Source: Mycobacterium colombiense
Lineage (GTDB): Bacteria; Actinomycetota; Actinomycetes; Mycobacteriales; Mycobacteriaceae
NCBI RefSeq assembly: GCF_001672755.1
Contig: NZ_LZKI01000108.1
Location: 62,001 to 126,000 of the forward strand
DNA length: 64,000 bases
Direction of reading: 5' to 3'
Made by a program: the position numbers and the translations under genes. Positions 45,345-53,611 of this stretch are shown here, piece after piece; the stretch's first letter is position 1, and each line of letters starts with the position of its first letter. The notes below the pieces were generated by a model, which worked only from the letters and a program-made list of their open reading frames with translations, searched no databases and was not told the origin of the DNA.

Positions 45345-45833
45345 TCATGTGCGGCCCCCGGCTGGGGTGGCGCGGCGGATCCGGATGTCGGCGGAGCGCT
45401 TTCCCGGTGCGCCGGTGTCGGTCGTCACGCGCACCCCGACGGTCCGGCCGGTGTCGGCGTCGACGAACGCCAGCGGGGCGGGGCCGTCCTGCAGGTAGGT
45501 GTCTCCCCACTGCACCAGCGACATGAACACCGGCAGAAAGTCCTCCCCGGCCTGGGTCAGCCGATACTCGTCGCGAGCGCGCTGCCCCGGCTCTTGATAG
45601 GGAACGCGGGCGACGATGCCCGCCGTCTCGAGTTGCTTGAGTGCGCGCGACACCGCCGGCGCCGACGCCGCGATGCGTTCCGTGAAATCCTCGAACCGCG
45701 TTGTGCCGAAGAACAATTCGCGGACAACCTGAAAGGCGGTCTTGGTGCTCAGCAGTTCGAGGACCTTCGACATCGAGCAGCCCTCGCCGATCGACCACTG
45801 CCGGCGGTCCCGCAGCCGGTTCTCGAACTCCAT
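45345..45833 (-). CDS. HxlR-family transcriptional regulator
   Basis: 162 aa. Winged helix HTH of HxlR type with the N-terminal GEGCSMSKVLELLSTKTAFQVVRELFFGTTRFEDFTERIAASAPAVSRALKQLETAGIV. The cysteine in GEGCSM is at the position used for redox or electrophile sensing in several HxlR proteins (e.g. HypR, QorR-like), from knowledge of the family. Divergent from an NmrA-type reductase, with two identical-type operators in the 90-bp gap. Confidence 0.87.
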   Translation of the reverse strand: MEFENRLRDRRQWSIGEGCSMSKVLELLSTKTAFQVVRELFFGTTRFEDFTERIAASAPAVSRALKQLETAGIVARVPYQEPGQRARDEYRLTQAGEDFLPVFMSLVQWGDTYLQDGPAPLAFVDADTGRTVGVRVTTDTGAPGKRSADIRIRRATPAGGRT

Positions 45834-45849
45834 CGCTCTCCCCTTTGGC

Positions 45850-45905
45850 TAACGCTTGCGTTATCCAGCGTATCGTGCTTGTATCTTACTAACGCCATCG
45901 TTAGT
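45850..45905. promoter_or_regulatory. Twin HxlR operators TAACG-N4-CGTTA
   Basis: Site 1 at 45850-45863 is TAACG-CTTG-CGTTA. Site 2 at 45888-45905 is ACTAACG-CCAT-CGTTAGT, with 7-bp arms. The centres are 40 bp apart, close to four helical turns, so two HxlR dimers could sit on the same face. Site 2 lies 18 bp before the reductase ATG and site 1 16 bp before the HxlR ATG, so each can block one of the two promoters. Confidence 0.75.
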
Positions 45906-45923
45906 CAGCAAGGAGTCAAGAGA

Positions 45924-46844
45924 ATGTCATCGGATCAGCTGTTTCTCATCACCGGGGCGACCGGCAACACCGGTGCGCCCACCGTCGAGATGCTGCTCGA
46001 CGCCGGGCACCGGGTACGCGCGTTCGTGCACCGCAGCGACCAGCGCTCCAAGGCGCTGGCCGGCCTGGGCGCCGAGATCGTCGAAGGCGATCTGCTCGAC
46101 TTCCACGCCGTCAGCTCGGCGATGACCGGCGTCAGCGCCGCCTACTTCTGCTACCCGATCGCCCCGGGCAGCCTGCTGCCGGCCACGGCCATCTTCGCCC
46201 AGGCCGCCAGCGAGGCGGGCGTGCGGGCGGTGGTCAACATGTCGCAGATCTCCGCGCGCCGCGAGGCGAAAAGCCATGCCGCCCAGCAGCACTGGATCGC
46301 CGAGCGACTGCTGGACCGGTTCGCCTTCGGCACCACGCATCTGCGCCCGACCTTCTTCGCCGAGTGGCTCAAGTGGCAGTGGGCGCGCAGCGGCGACGGG
46401 GGCGTGCTGCGGCTGCCCTTCGGCAACGGGCGCCACGCTCCCATCGCCGGGCGCGACCAGGCCGGCGTCATCGCCGCCATTCTGCAAAACCCGGCCCCGC
46501 ACGATCGGCAGATCTATCCTCTGGTGGGCGCCGAAGAGCTCGACCACTACCGCATCGCCGAGCAGATGTCGGATGCGCTCGGCATCGCCGTCCGCTACGA
46601 GCCGATCGGCATCCCCGCCTTCGCCGCGGCGCTCACGTCGCAGGGCCGACCGGACTTCTTCGTCCAGCACATCAGCAGCGTCGCGCAGGACTACCAGGAC
46701 GGCGTCTTCGCGGGAGAGAACAACCTGGTCGAGGTGATCAGCGGGCACAAACCGATGACCGTCGGCGACTACGTCGACGCCAACCGCGCCGCCTTCGACC
46801 ACGACGGCACCTTCGCGGTGCGCGACCAGCGCGCGGCCAGCTGA
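45924..46844 (+). CDS. NmrA-like NAD(P)-binding oxidoreductase
   Basis: 306 aa. Rossmann motif ITGATGNTGAPTVEMLL, atypical SDR without the YxxxK pair, with HVRPTFF-type LRPTFFAEWLKWQW. Similar proteins are quinone oxidoreductases (QorB) or NADP sensors (NmrA, HSCARG). Under control of an HxlR regulator this is a typical electrophile or quinone detoxification pair. AAGGAG 9 bases before the ATG. Confidence 0.87.
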   Translation: MSSDQLFLITGATGNTGAPTVEMLLDAGHRVRAFVHRSDQRSKALAGLGAEIVEGDLLDFHAVSSAMTGVSAAYFCYPIAPGSLLPATAIFAQAASEAGVRAVVNMSQISARREAKSHAAQQHWIAERLLDRFAFGTTHLRPTFFAEWLKWQWARSGDGGVLRLPFGNGRHAPIAGRDQAGVIAAILQNPAPHDRQIYPLVGAEELDHYRIAEQMSDALGIAVRYEPIGIPAFAAALTSQGRPDFFVQHISSVAQDYQDGVFAGENNLVEVISGHKPMTVGDYVDANRAAFDHDGTFAVRDQRAAS

Positions 46845-46908
46845 GCACGCACCGCCGAATCGGGGGGATGCGTGCGCCCCGGCGCGCCGACAGGGTAGGA
46901 ACTTACCC

Positions 46909-48078
46909 ATGGCGGGACCGGTAGCAGGCGTCAAGATCGTCGAACTCGGGGTCTGGGTGGCCGGACCCGCCGCCGGCGGCATCCTGGCGGACTGGGGCGC
47001 CGACGTGATCAAAATCGAACCGCCCACCGGCGATCCGGCGCGCATGTTCGGCCGGATGCTGGGTTGCGATCTGGGCCTCAACCCGCCGTTCGAGATGGAT
47101 AACCGGTCCAAGCGCAGCGTCGTGCTGGACCTGGGTACCGACGAGGGCCGGGGGACCGCGTTCGAATTGCTCACCAACGCAGACGTTTTCCTGACCAACG
47201 TGCGCCCCGGCGCACTGCGGCGCCTCGGGCTGGACTTCGAGACGGTGTCGGCCGCCAACCCGCGGCTGGTCTACGGGCTCATCACCGGGTACGGCGAAGA
47301 CGGGCCCGACGCCGACCGCGCCGCGTTCGACGTCGCCGCGTTCTGGTCCCGGGCCGGGGTGGCTCACCTGCTCACCCGTCCCGGCGACACGCCCCCGTTT
47401 CAGCGCGGCGGCATGGGCGACCACTCCGCCGGGATGACGATGGCCGCGGCGGTGTGCGCGGCCTTGCTCGCGCGCGAACGCACCGGGACGGGCCAACTGG
47501 TGACCACCTCGCTCTACCGGCAGGGCGCCTACACCGTCAGCTTCGACCTCAACACCTATCTGATGAGCGGGCAGCCGATCGCGATCGGCCAGCGCGAAAC
47601 GATGGGCAACCCGTGCATGAACAACTACGCCGCCGCCGATGGGCGGCGGTTCTGGATCGTCGGCCTGGAGCCCGAGCGGCACTGGCCGGCGCTGTGTCGT
47701 GCGGTGGGCCGGCCCGAGTGGCGCGACGACCCCCGGTTCGCCGATGCCCGCGCCCGCGCCGTCAACTCGACGGTGCTGATCGCTGCGCTGGACGAGATCT
47801 TCGCGACGCGGCCCCTCGACGAGTGGGCGCAGGTCTTCGCCGGCGAACCGGATTTCTTCTGGTCACCGATCAACACCCTGGAGGACGTCGTCGCCGACGA
47901 ACAGTTCCACGCCGCGGGCGGCATCGTCGACGTCCCCGACGGCGACGCCGCCGTGCCGATGGTGGCCACACCCGCGGATTTCCATGGGACGCCGTGGGCA
48001 CCGCGTTCTGCGGCACCGGAACTCGGGCAGCACACCGAGGAAGTCCTGGCCGACCTCGAGGCGCGCCGCGGGTCCTGA
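46909..48078 (+). CDS. CaiB/BaiF-type (class III) CoA transferase
   Basis: 389 aa. Start VAGVKIVELGVWVAGPAAGGILADWGADVIKIEPP is diagnostic; the catalytic aspartate is in AFDVAAFW. The family moves CoA between organic acids, e.g. formyl-CoA or bile-acid-CoA transferases. In the island it could activate a carboxylic acid intermediate. GGGTA-N6-TACCC at 46893-46908 abuts the ATG and may fold over the start. Possibly the first gene of the operon reaching to 56.0 kb, though motif copy D lies after it. Confidence 0.9.
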   Translation: MAGPVAGVKIVELGVWVAGPAAGGILADWGADVIKIEPPTGDPARMFGRMLGCDLGLNPPFEMDNRSKRSVVLDLGTDEGRGTAFELLTNADVFLTNVRPGALRRLGLDFETVSAANPRLVYGLITGYGEDGPDADRAAFDVAAFWSRAGVAHLLTRPGDTPPFQRGGMGDHSAGMTMAAAVCAALLARERTGTGQLVTTSLYRQGAYTVSFDLNTYLMSGQPIAIGQRETMGNPCMNNYAAADGRRFWIVGLEPERHWPALCRAVGRPEWRDDPRFADARARAVNSTVLIAALDEIFATRPLDEWAQVFAGEPDFFWSPINTLEDVVADEQFHAAGGIVDVPDGDAAVPMVATPADFHGTPWAPRSAAPELGQHTEEVLADLEARRGS

Positions 48079-48091
48079 GGGGCGGCTGGGG

Positions 48092-48120
48092 ACCTTTACA
48101 AATTTCGTCAGAAGTGTCAC
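48092..48120. promoter_or_regulatory. 29-bp bipartite motif, copy D (before 48.2-56.0 kb operon)
   Basis: CTTTACAAA, 9 bases, AAGTGTCACGC, 13 bp after the CoA transferase stop and 120 bp before the ATG at 48240. It marks a separate promoter for the nine-gene operon that follows and ties this operon to the same regulator as the thioesterase and lactonase genes. Confidence 0.75.
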
Positions 48121-48239
48121 GCTGTCCGGTGAGCCGCATCGCCCGAGGCGTGACGCGGCTCCAGCCCTTGGGAAAGCCCATGACAAGCGCTTGAGACCCG
48201 CCGGCCGACCGGCGGCGGGTGGTGGTGAGGAATGGATCG

Positions 48240-48803
48240 ATGGTCGCTCCGACGTTCGACATCAGCAAGACCGGCGCCGCGAAGGCAACCCGCGCGAACG
48301 GCGAGGGTCTGCGTTACCGGCTCGACGTCGTCGCGGCCAATGCCGTGGACGTCGTGCAATCGGCCGGCGGCTGGCTCTACGACCGGGCCATGGCCGGCTG
48401 GGAAGTGACCGTGCTGCTGCCGCGGGGCTGCGACACCCGGCCGCTGCGGATCCTGGGGGTGCGGGCAGCCGAGCTCGAGCCGGAGCTCGCCGTGCTGGGG
48501 ACGGGCTCGACCAGCCTGGCCGTCGGCGCCGAGGTGTTCACAGCCGACGCCCGCGTGCGCGACGCGGTGTTCGCATCGCTGGACAACCGGCTGATCGAGG
48601 TCGCGTTGTGGGGTGAGGGATGGCCTCTGGGCGTCAACCGTGCGACGACCCGGGCGCAGCACCTCCTCAGCGGCGCGGCGCGGATGTTCAAGGGCTATGC
48701 GCTTGCGGCGGCGGGCATTCCGGGCGCGACGGTCGACGCCACCGAGACGCTGCTGTGCGACGTGGGCTCGGGGGCCGACTCAGAGCTGATCCGGCTCGAC
48801 TAG
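48240..48803 (+). CDS. Unrecognised protein, 187 aa
   Basis: No family recognised. Soluble, no signal peptide or membrane helix. Visible features: RYRLDVVAANAVDVVQSAGGWLYDRAMAGWEVTVLLPRGCDTRPLRILGVRAAELEPEL and a second half RVRDAVFASLDNRLIEVALWGEGWPLGVNRATTRAQHLLSGAARMFKGYALAAAG. The phrase GWEVTVLLP with RPLRILG hints at a small alpha/beta fold, but this is impression only. It is the first gene of the operon behind motif D and is 3 bp from the next gene, so it belongs to the pathway. Confidence 0.7.
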   Translation: MVAPTFDISKTGAAKATRANGEGLRYRLDVVAANAVDVVQSAGGWLYDRAMAGWEVTVLLPRGCDTRPLRILGVRAAELEPELAVLGTGSTSLAVGAEVFTADARVRDAVFASLDNRLIEVALWGEGWPLGVNRATTRAQHLLSGAARMFKGYALAAAGIPGATVDATETLLCDVGSGADSELIRLD

Positions 48804-48806
48804 CCC

Positions 48807-49511
48807 ATGAAGAAATACTTCGGCCACACACTGCTCTACTTGCACGAGACGATCTCGCTGGGATCCGGACGAAGCGACCGCTTCACCGAAATCTTCGCCG
48901 ACACCTATCAGCCGATGATGGAGCAACTCGGCGCCCGGCTGTTCGCGATCTGGGAATCCACGCCGTACAACGGTCACTGGCCACAGGTGACGGTCATCTG
49001 GGAGATCGACGGATTCGCCGACTACGCCAGGATCGGCGCCGCCCAGGCCCGCGGCGGCAGCCACGAGGCCGCGTCCGGCAAATGGTCGGCGTTCCTGGCC
49101 GACATCGGCGCCTCGGGCGAGGGCCGCATCATGTACCCCGGCCCCAGCAACAAGACGCTCGCCCAGCTTCGTGACGCGAATTTCACTGCACCGCTGGTGA
49201 TTCAAGAGATCATGCAGACCAAGCCGGGGCGTCAGGACGACTACATCCGCGAACTGGAGCGGCTCTACGTTCCGTGGTCGGAACGTACCGGCAAGCGCTG
49301 GCTCGGTTCGTTCACCACGACCTTCCGCTACAACGAAGTCATCCACTACTGGGCGCTGGACGGCGGCTGGGACTGCTTCGCCGAACACTATCCGTCCTGG
49401 AAGGACAGCCCACCGGCCGAGATCGTCACGTGGATGAGCGTGGCTCCCGCGTTGCGCGACGGCTGGGAGGACTCCATTCTGCAGGCCCTCCCGCCATCGC
49501 CACTGCAATGA
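48807..49511 (+). CDS. NIPSNAP-like dimeric alpha-beta barrel protein
   Basis: 234 aa with two ferredoxin-like halves: HTLLYLHETISLGSGRSDRFTEIFADTYQPMMEQLGARLFAIWES and LVIQEIMQTKPGRQDDYIRELERLYVPWSERTGKRWLGSFTTTFRYNEVIHYWAL. The alternation and the conserved W/Y residues resemble NIPSNAP/EthD-type barrels, which often serve as accessory proteins or cofactor-less enzymes near P450s. The next gene, a P450, overlaps by 4 bases (ATGA). Confidence 0.65.
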   Translation: MKKYFGHTLLYLHETISLGSGRSDRFTEIFADTYQPMMEQLGARLFAIWESTPYNGHWPQVTVIWEIDGFADYARIGAAQARGGSHEAASGKWSAFLADIGASGEGRIMYPGPSNKTLAQLRDANFTAPLVIQEIMQTKPGRQDDYIRELERLYVPWSERTGKRWLGSFTTTFRYNEVIHYWALDGGWDCFAEHYPSWKDSPPAEIVTWMSVAPALRDGWEDSILQALPPSPLQ

Positions 49512-50749
49512 CGGAGCGACGAAACCCCATGAACATGACCGACTTCCACTACGACCCCTTCGACCCGGCGGTGATGGCGAATCCGTTGCCGTACTACCGG
49601 ATCCTGCGCGACCACCACCCGGTGTACTACATGCCGCAGTGGGACACCTTCGCGCTGTCGCGCTTCGAGGACATCTGGAAGGTACTCGAAGTCAACAACG
49701 GCACGTTCGTCGCGTCGGAAGGCACACTGCCACCGGCATCGGTTCTCGCGCAACACAACAGCGGCCCGGTCGACGATCCGCCGCTTCATCCGCTGCCGTT
49801 TCACGCCATGTTCGACGCGGACCTGTACGGCGAGATCCGGCGCACCCACTCGCGCCCGTTCCGGCCACGGTCGGTCACGGACCTGGAGGGCCGGATCCGC
49901 GCGCTCGCCACCGAACGCCTGGACGCCCTGCTCCCGGGCGGTTCGTTCGACCTGACCCAGGACTACGGCGGCATCGTGGTGGCCGCCATCGTCTGCGAAT
50001 TGTGCGGTATCCCCACGGATCTCGCGCCGCAGGTTCTCGCGACGGTCAACGCAGGCAGCCTTGCGCAGCCCGGCGAAGGCGTGGACACCGGCCAGGCGCG
50101 GCCCAACTACTTCGAGTATCTACTGCCCGCGGTGCAGCGCCGCCGCGCCGATCCGTCCGGGGCACCGCTCGACGTGGTCGATGGCCTGCTCGGCTATCAC
50201 CTGCCCGATGGCAGTGCCCTCGACGACATGGAAGTGGCGACCCAGATGCTGTGCATCTTCATCGGGGGGACCGAGACGGTGCCCAAAATCGTCGCGCACG
50301 GACTCTGGGAGCTCAGCCGGCGGCCCGACCAACTGGCCGCCGTGCGCGCCGACCTGGACAACAACGTGCTCGTCGCGCGCGACGAGATGATCCGATTCTG
50401 TGCGCCGGCGCAGTGGTTCGCCCGAACGGTGCGCAAGCCCTTCGAGATTCACGGCCAGACCCTGAATCCGGGCCAGCGCGTCATCACCCTGCTCGCGTCG
50501 GCCAACCGCGACGAGCGGGAATACCCCGAACCCGACGAATTCATCTGGGACAGGCCGATCCGCCGCTCGCTGGCGTTCGGCCGCGGCCAGCACTTCTGCA
50601 TCGGATACCATCTGGCGCGGCTGGAAGTGGCTGTGCTGCTGCAGGAATGGCTGCGCCGGGTACCCGACTACGCGATTCAGGGCGACAACGCCACCCGGCT
50701 GCCGTCCAGCTTCCAGTGGGGCTGGAACAACATTCCGGTGGAGGTCTGA
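49508..50749 (+). CDS. Cytochrome P450
   Basis: 413 aa, complete. Heme loop FGRGQHFCIGYHLAR; K-helix ExxR as EMIR; I-helix CIFIGGTETVPK. The I-helix GGTET is close to AGxxT. It should hydroxylate the pathway substrate. The start ATG at 49508 overlaps the preceding stop; ATG 49529 is an alternative. No dedicated ferredoxin is visible in the island. Confidence 0.9.
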   Translation: MTERRNPMNMTDFHYDPFDPAVMANPLPYYRILRDHHPVYYMPQWDTFALSRFEDIWKVLEVNNGTFVASEGTLPPASVLAQHNSGPVDDPPLHPLPFHAMFDADLYGEIRRTHSRPFRPRSVTDLEGRIRALATERLDALLPGGSFDLTQDYGGIVVAAIVCELCGIPTDLAPQVLATVNAGSLAQPGEGVDTGQARPNYFEYLLPAVQRRRADPSGAPLDVVDGLLGYHLPDGSALDDMEVATQMLCIFIGGTETVPKIVAHGLWELSRRPDQLAAVRADLDNNVLVARDEMIRFCAPAQWFARTVRKPFEIHGQTLNPGQRVITLLASANRDEREYPEPDEFIWDRPIRRSLAFGRGQHFCIGYHLARLEVAVLLQEWLRRVPDYAIQGDNATRLPSSFQWGWNNIPVEV

Positions 50750-50750
50750 C

Positions 50751-51719
50751 GTGTGGTCCCACCGGATCATCGCCCCGTACCTGTTCGAGCGCAACACGAT
50801 TGACGACAAGACTCCCGAGTGCCTGGCCGACGGGCAGGTGCTGCTGCGGTTCTTGGCCGCGGGTGTGTGTGGCAGCGACCTGCCGGCCTTTCGCGGCGCC
50901 AGGGGGCGGATCCCCGGTGACGACGGCCGAAGCGGGCCTGAGAAAGACGGCTTTCCCATCCACGAGGTCGCCGGCGAGGTGATCGCCAGCCGGCACCCCG
51001 CACACCGCCCCGGCGATCGCGTGGTCGGCTGGGCGTCGGGATTCGACGGCCTGATGGAACGCATCGTCAGCAACGGCGACGGGCTGGCGCCGTACGATCC
51101 GGCGCTGACCCCCGCCCAGGCGGTCGGGCTGCAACCACTGGCCTGCGTCCTCTACGCCTGCGAACAGCTCGGCGACCTGGCCGGCCGGCACGTCGCGATC
51201 ATCGGGCAGGGATCGATCGGCCTGTTGTTCTCCTACGTCGCCAAGGCGACGGGCGCGCGCCGGGTCACCGGCGTTGACCCGATCGATCGCCACGGTCTGG
51301 CAACGGCTTTCGGGGTGGACGACCCGGTGCGCGCCACCAGCGACCGCTGGGTGAGCCAGCTCGAACCCGGCGACCGCGCGGACGTCGTCATCGAGGCCGT
51401 CGGCCACCAGGTCGCCACCCTGAACCACGCCATCGACGCCGCCGCCCCCGGGGGCACCGTGTTCTACTTCGGCGTGGCCGACGACGAGATGTATCCGATC
51501 AGCATGCGGGTGATGCTGCGCAACAACCTGACCCTGAAATCCGGTGTGACGCTGGACCGCCGGCGGATGCTGGAGCTCGCCGGCAAGTTCACCGCCGAAC
51601 ACCCCTGGCTGCTGGGCGCCTACCTCACCCACACGTTCGGCATCGACGGGGTGCAGGACGCCTTCGACCTGGCCTGCCGGCCGGACCCCGAACGCATCAA
51701 GATCGCGATCGCCGAATGA
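50751..51719 (+). CDS. Zinc-binding MDR alcohol dehydrogenase
   Basis: 322 aa. Catalytic zinc residues in AAGVCGSDLPAF and FPIHEVAGEV; Rossmann part VAIIGQGSIGLLFSYVAKATGARRVTGVDPI. It lacks the four-cysteine structural zinc lobe, like sorbitol- or threonine-dehydrogenase relatives with short lobes. Likely oxidises the alcohol made by the P450 to a ketone or aldehyde. GTG start 1 base after the P450 stop. Confidence 0.85.
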   Translation: MWSHRIIAPYLFERNTIDDKTPECLADGQVLLRFLAAGVCGSDLPAFRGARGRIPGDDGRSGPEKDGFPIHEVAGEVIASRHPAHRPGDRVVGWASGFDGLMERIVSNGDGLAPYDPALTPAQAVGLQPLACVLYACEQLGDLAGRHVAIIGQGSIGLLFSYVAKATGARRVTGVDPIDRHGLATAFGVDDPVRATSDRWVSQLEPGDRADVVIEAVGHQVATLNHAIDAAAPGGTVFYFGVADDEMYPISMRVMLRNNLTLKSGVTLDRRRMLELAGKFTAEHPWLLGAYLTHTFGIDGVQDAFDLACRPDPERIKIAIAE

Positions 51720-51726
51720 GCCGGCC

Positions 51727-52479
51727 ATGACTTCGCCGAGCAACCTGCAGCAGGCGCTGAGCCGCAAGACCCCGATCTTCGGCGGCTGGGTCACCGGCCC
51801 GACGGTGCTGGGACCCGAGGAATTCGCCCGCGCCGGTTACGATTACGTCGGCTTCGACGCGCAACACGGCTATCTCGACGATGCCGATATCGCCCGTATC
51901 CTGCGCCGCACCGAGCACGTGCCCGTCGGCACCGTGGTGCGCCTGCCCAACGCCGACGCGGCGCCGATCGGGCGGGTACTGGACGCCGGCGCCGACGCCG
52001 TCGTCATCGCGATGATCGAGTCGGCGGACCAGGCCGCCGCCGCGGTGGCCGCCACCCGCTACCCGCCGAGGGGCGTGCGCAGCTTCGGCCCGCTGCGCGC
52101 CAGCCTGGGACCCGATCCCGCCGCCCACGAGTCACGCGTCGGCGTGTTCGCGATGATCGAGACCGCGGCCGCGCTGGCTGGCATCCACGAGATCTGCGCC
52201 GTCGACGGGCTCACCGGAATCTACGTCGGCCCGGCCGATCTCGCCATTTCACTCGGGGCCGACGTCGTCGGCGCCACGCGGAATCCCGACGTGCTGGACG
52301 CGATCGTGCGCATCCATCGGGTGGCGACGGACGCGGGCCTGGTCGCCGGCATCCACGCCGGGGACGGCAAGACGGGTCATGCCATGGCGCAGCTGGGGTT
52401 CGGCATGATCACCCTGGCCGCAGAGTCACAGGCGCTGCGCCGCGGCGCCGCGGAGCACCTGCGTGAGGCGACGCAATGA
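51727..52479 (+). CDS. HpcH/HpaI-family aldolase
   Basis: 250 aa. FDAQHGYLDDADI, VVRLPNADAAPIGRVLDAGADAVVIAMIES, and IYVGPADLAISLG are the class II pyruvate aldolase motifs (metal-binding Glu in MIETAAAL and Asp in PADL). The family cleaves 4-hydroxy-2-oxo acids to pyruvate plus an aldehyde; it may cut the ring-opened product here. Overlaps the next gene by 4 bases. Confidence 0.87.
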   Translation: MTSPSNLQQALSRKTPIFGGWVTGPTVLGPEEFARAGYDYVGFDAQHGYLDDADIARILRRTEHVPVGTVVRLPNADAAPIGRVLDAGADAVVIAMIESADQAAAAVAATRYPPRGVRSFGPLRASLGPDPAAHESRVGVFAMIETAAALAGIHEICAVDGLTGIYVGPADLAISLGADVVGATRNPDVLDAIVRIHRVATDAGLVAGIHAGDGKTGHAMAQLGFGMITLAAESQALRRGAAEHLREATQ

Positions 52480-52886
52480 CGGGCGACGCCCGCGACGATG
52501 AGGCCGCGATCCGCGGACTGCTCGCCGATTACGCCCTCGCGCTTGACGTCGGCGACGTCGACGCGTGCGTGCAGCTGTTCGCACCCGACGGCGAATTCCT
52601 GGTCTACGGCAAGACCTTCGCCGGCCATGAAGAAATCGTGGGCATGTTCCGCGCCGCGGCCCGCGGCCTGCACCTGAACGGCAGCGCACGGATCGAGGTC
52701 GTGGGGGAGCGGGCCACCGCCAGATCGCAGGTGCTGTTCGTCCGCGCGGGCGACCTGCAGCTGCGGCCCGCGATCTACGATGACGAACTGACCCGCACCG
52801 GCGGGCAGTGGCACCTTGCGCGGCGCCGCTGCCGCTTCGTCACCAGCGCCGGCCTGGCCAACAGCCCCGAGGTGAATCCAGCATGA
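52476..52886 (+). CDS. SnoaL-like NTF2-fold protein
   Basis: 136 aa. DEAAIRGLLADYALALDVGDVDACVQLFAPDGEFLVYGKTFAGHEEIVGMFRAAA is a SnoaL_4-type start; beta strands follow. Such proteins act as isomerases, dehydratases or hydroxylases in polyketide and aromatic pathways. ATGA overlaps at both ends show tight coupling with aldolase and SDR. Confidence 0.8.
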   Translation: MTGDARDDEAAIRGLLADYALALDVGDVDACVQLFAPDGEFLVYGKTFAGHEEIVGMFRAAARGLHLNGSARIEVVGERATARSQVLFVRAGDLQLRPAIYDDELTRTGGQWHLARRRCRFVTSAGLANSPEVNPA

Positions 52887-53611
52887 ACCAACGCGTCGCA
52901 CTGGTGACCGGCGCCGCCGGCGGACAGGGTCTGGCCATCGCCAAACGCCTGCGCGACAGGGGATTCTCGGTGGCCGCCTGCGATCGGCGCATCGACGAAC
53001 TCCGCGCCGCGGTCGGCGAAGCGGGCGACGACGGCGTGATCGCGCTCGAGCTCGACGTCACCTCGCCGGAGCGGTGGGACTCCGTGGTCGCGGAGGTCGT
53101 CGGGCGCCTCGGGTCGCTGAGCACGCTGGTCAACTGTGCCGGTGTGCTGCACCGGGCGCCGCTGACCGAGGAGACGACCGATGGCTTTGAAACCGCCTGG
53201 CGGGTCAACTGTCTGGGCCCATTCCTCGGCATGCGTGCGGCGCTGGAACAACTACGCAAGGCGTCGAACGCGTCCATCGTCAACATCTGCAGCACCGGTG
53301 CGATCCGCCCCTTCCCGCAGCACAGCGCGTACGGGTCGTCCAAGTGGGCGCTGCGCGGACTGACCCAGACCGTCGCCGCCGAACTCGCGCCCTCCGGCAT
53401 CCGCGTCAACGCCGTCTTCCCCGGGCCGATCGCTACCTCGATGCTCGACGAGGTGACCCAGACGCGGCTGGCCGAGGCGTCGATATTCGGGCGGATCGGC
53501 GAGCCCGGTGAGGTCGCCGACGCCGTGGCCTTTCTGGTCTCCGACGAGGCGTCGTTCATCACCGGCTCCGAACTCGTCATCGACGGTGGGCAATGCCTGC
53601 AGATCCGATGA
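52883..53611 (+). CDS. Short-chain dehydrogenase/reductase
   Basis: 242 aa. TGAAGGQGLAIAKRL, NCAGVLHRAP, active site CSTGAIRPFPQHSAYGSSK (Ser, Tyr, Lys), PGPIATSM and FITGSELVIDGGQ. Classical NAD(P)-dependent SDR, probably acting on a hydroxyl or keto group of a ring intermediate. The ATG overlaps the preceding stop and its own stop overlaps the monooxygenase start. Confidence 0.9.
   Translation: MNQRVALVTGAAGGQGLAIAKRLRDRGFSVAACDRRIDELRAAVGEAGDDGVIALELDVTSPERWDSVVAEVVGRLGSLSTLVNCAGVLHRAPLTEETTDGFETAWRVNCLGPFLGMRAALEQLRKASNASIVNICSTGAIRPFPQHSAYGSSKWALRGLTQTVAAELAPSGIRVNAVFPGPIATSMLDEVTQTRLAEASIFGRIGEPGEVADAVAFLVSDEASFITGSELVIDGGQCLQIR

Noticed and set aside
46893-46908. GGGTA before the CoA transferase as a sigma-F -10 element
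   Set aside because: No GTTT-like -35 at 15-17 bp; GGGTA is part of a small hairpin abutting the ATG.
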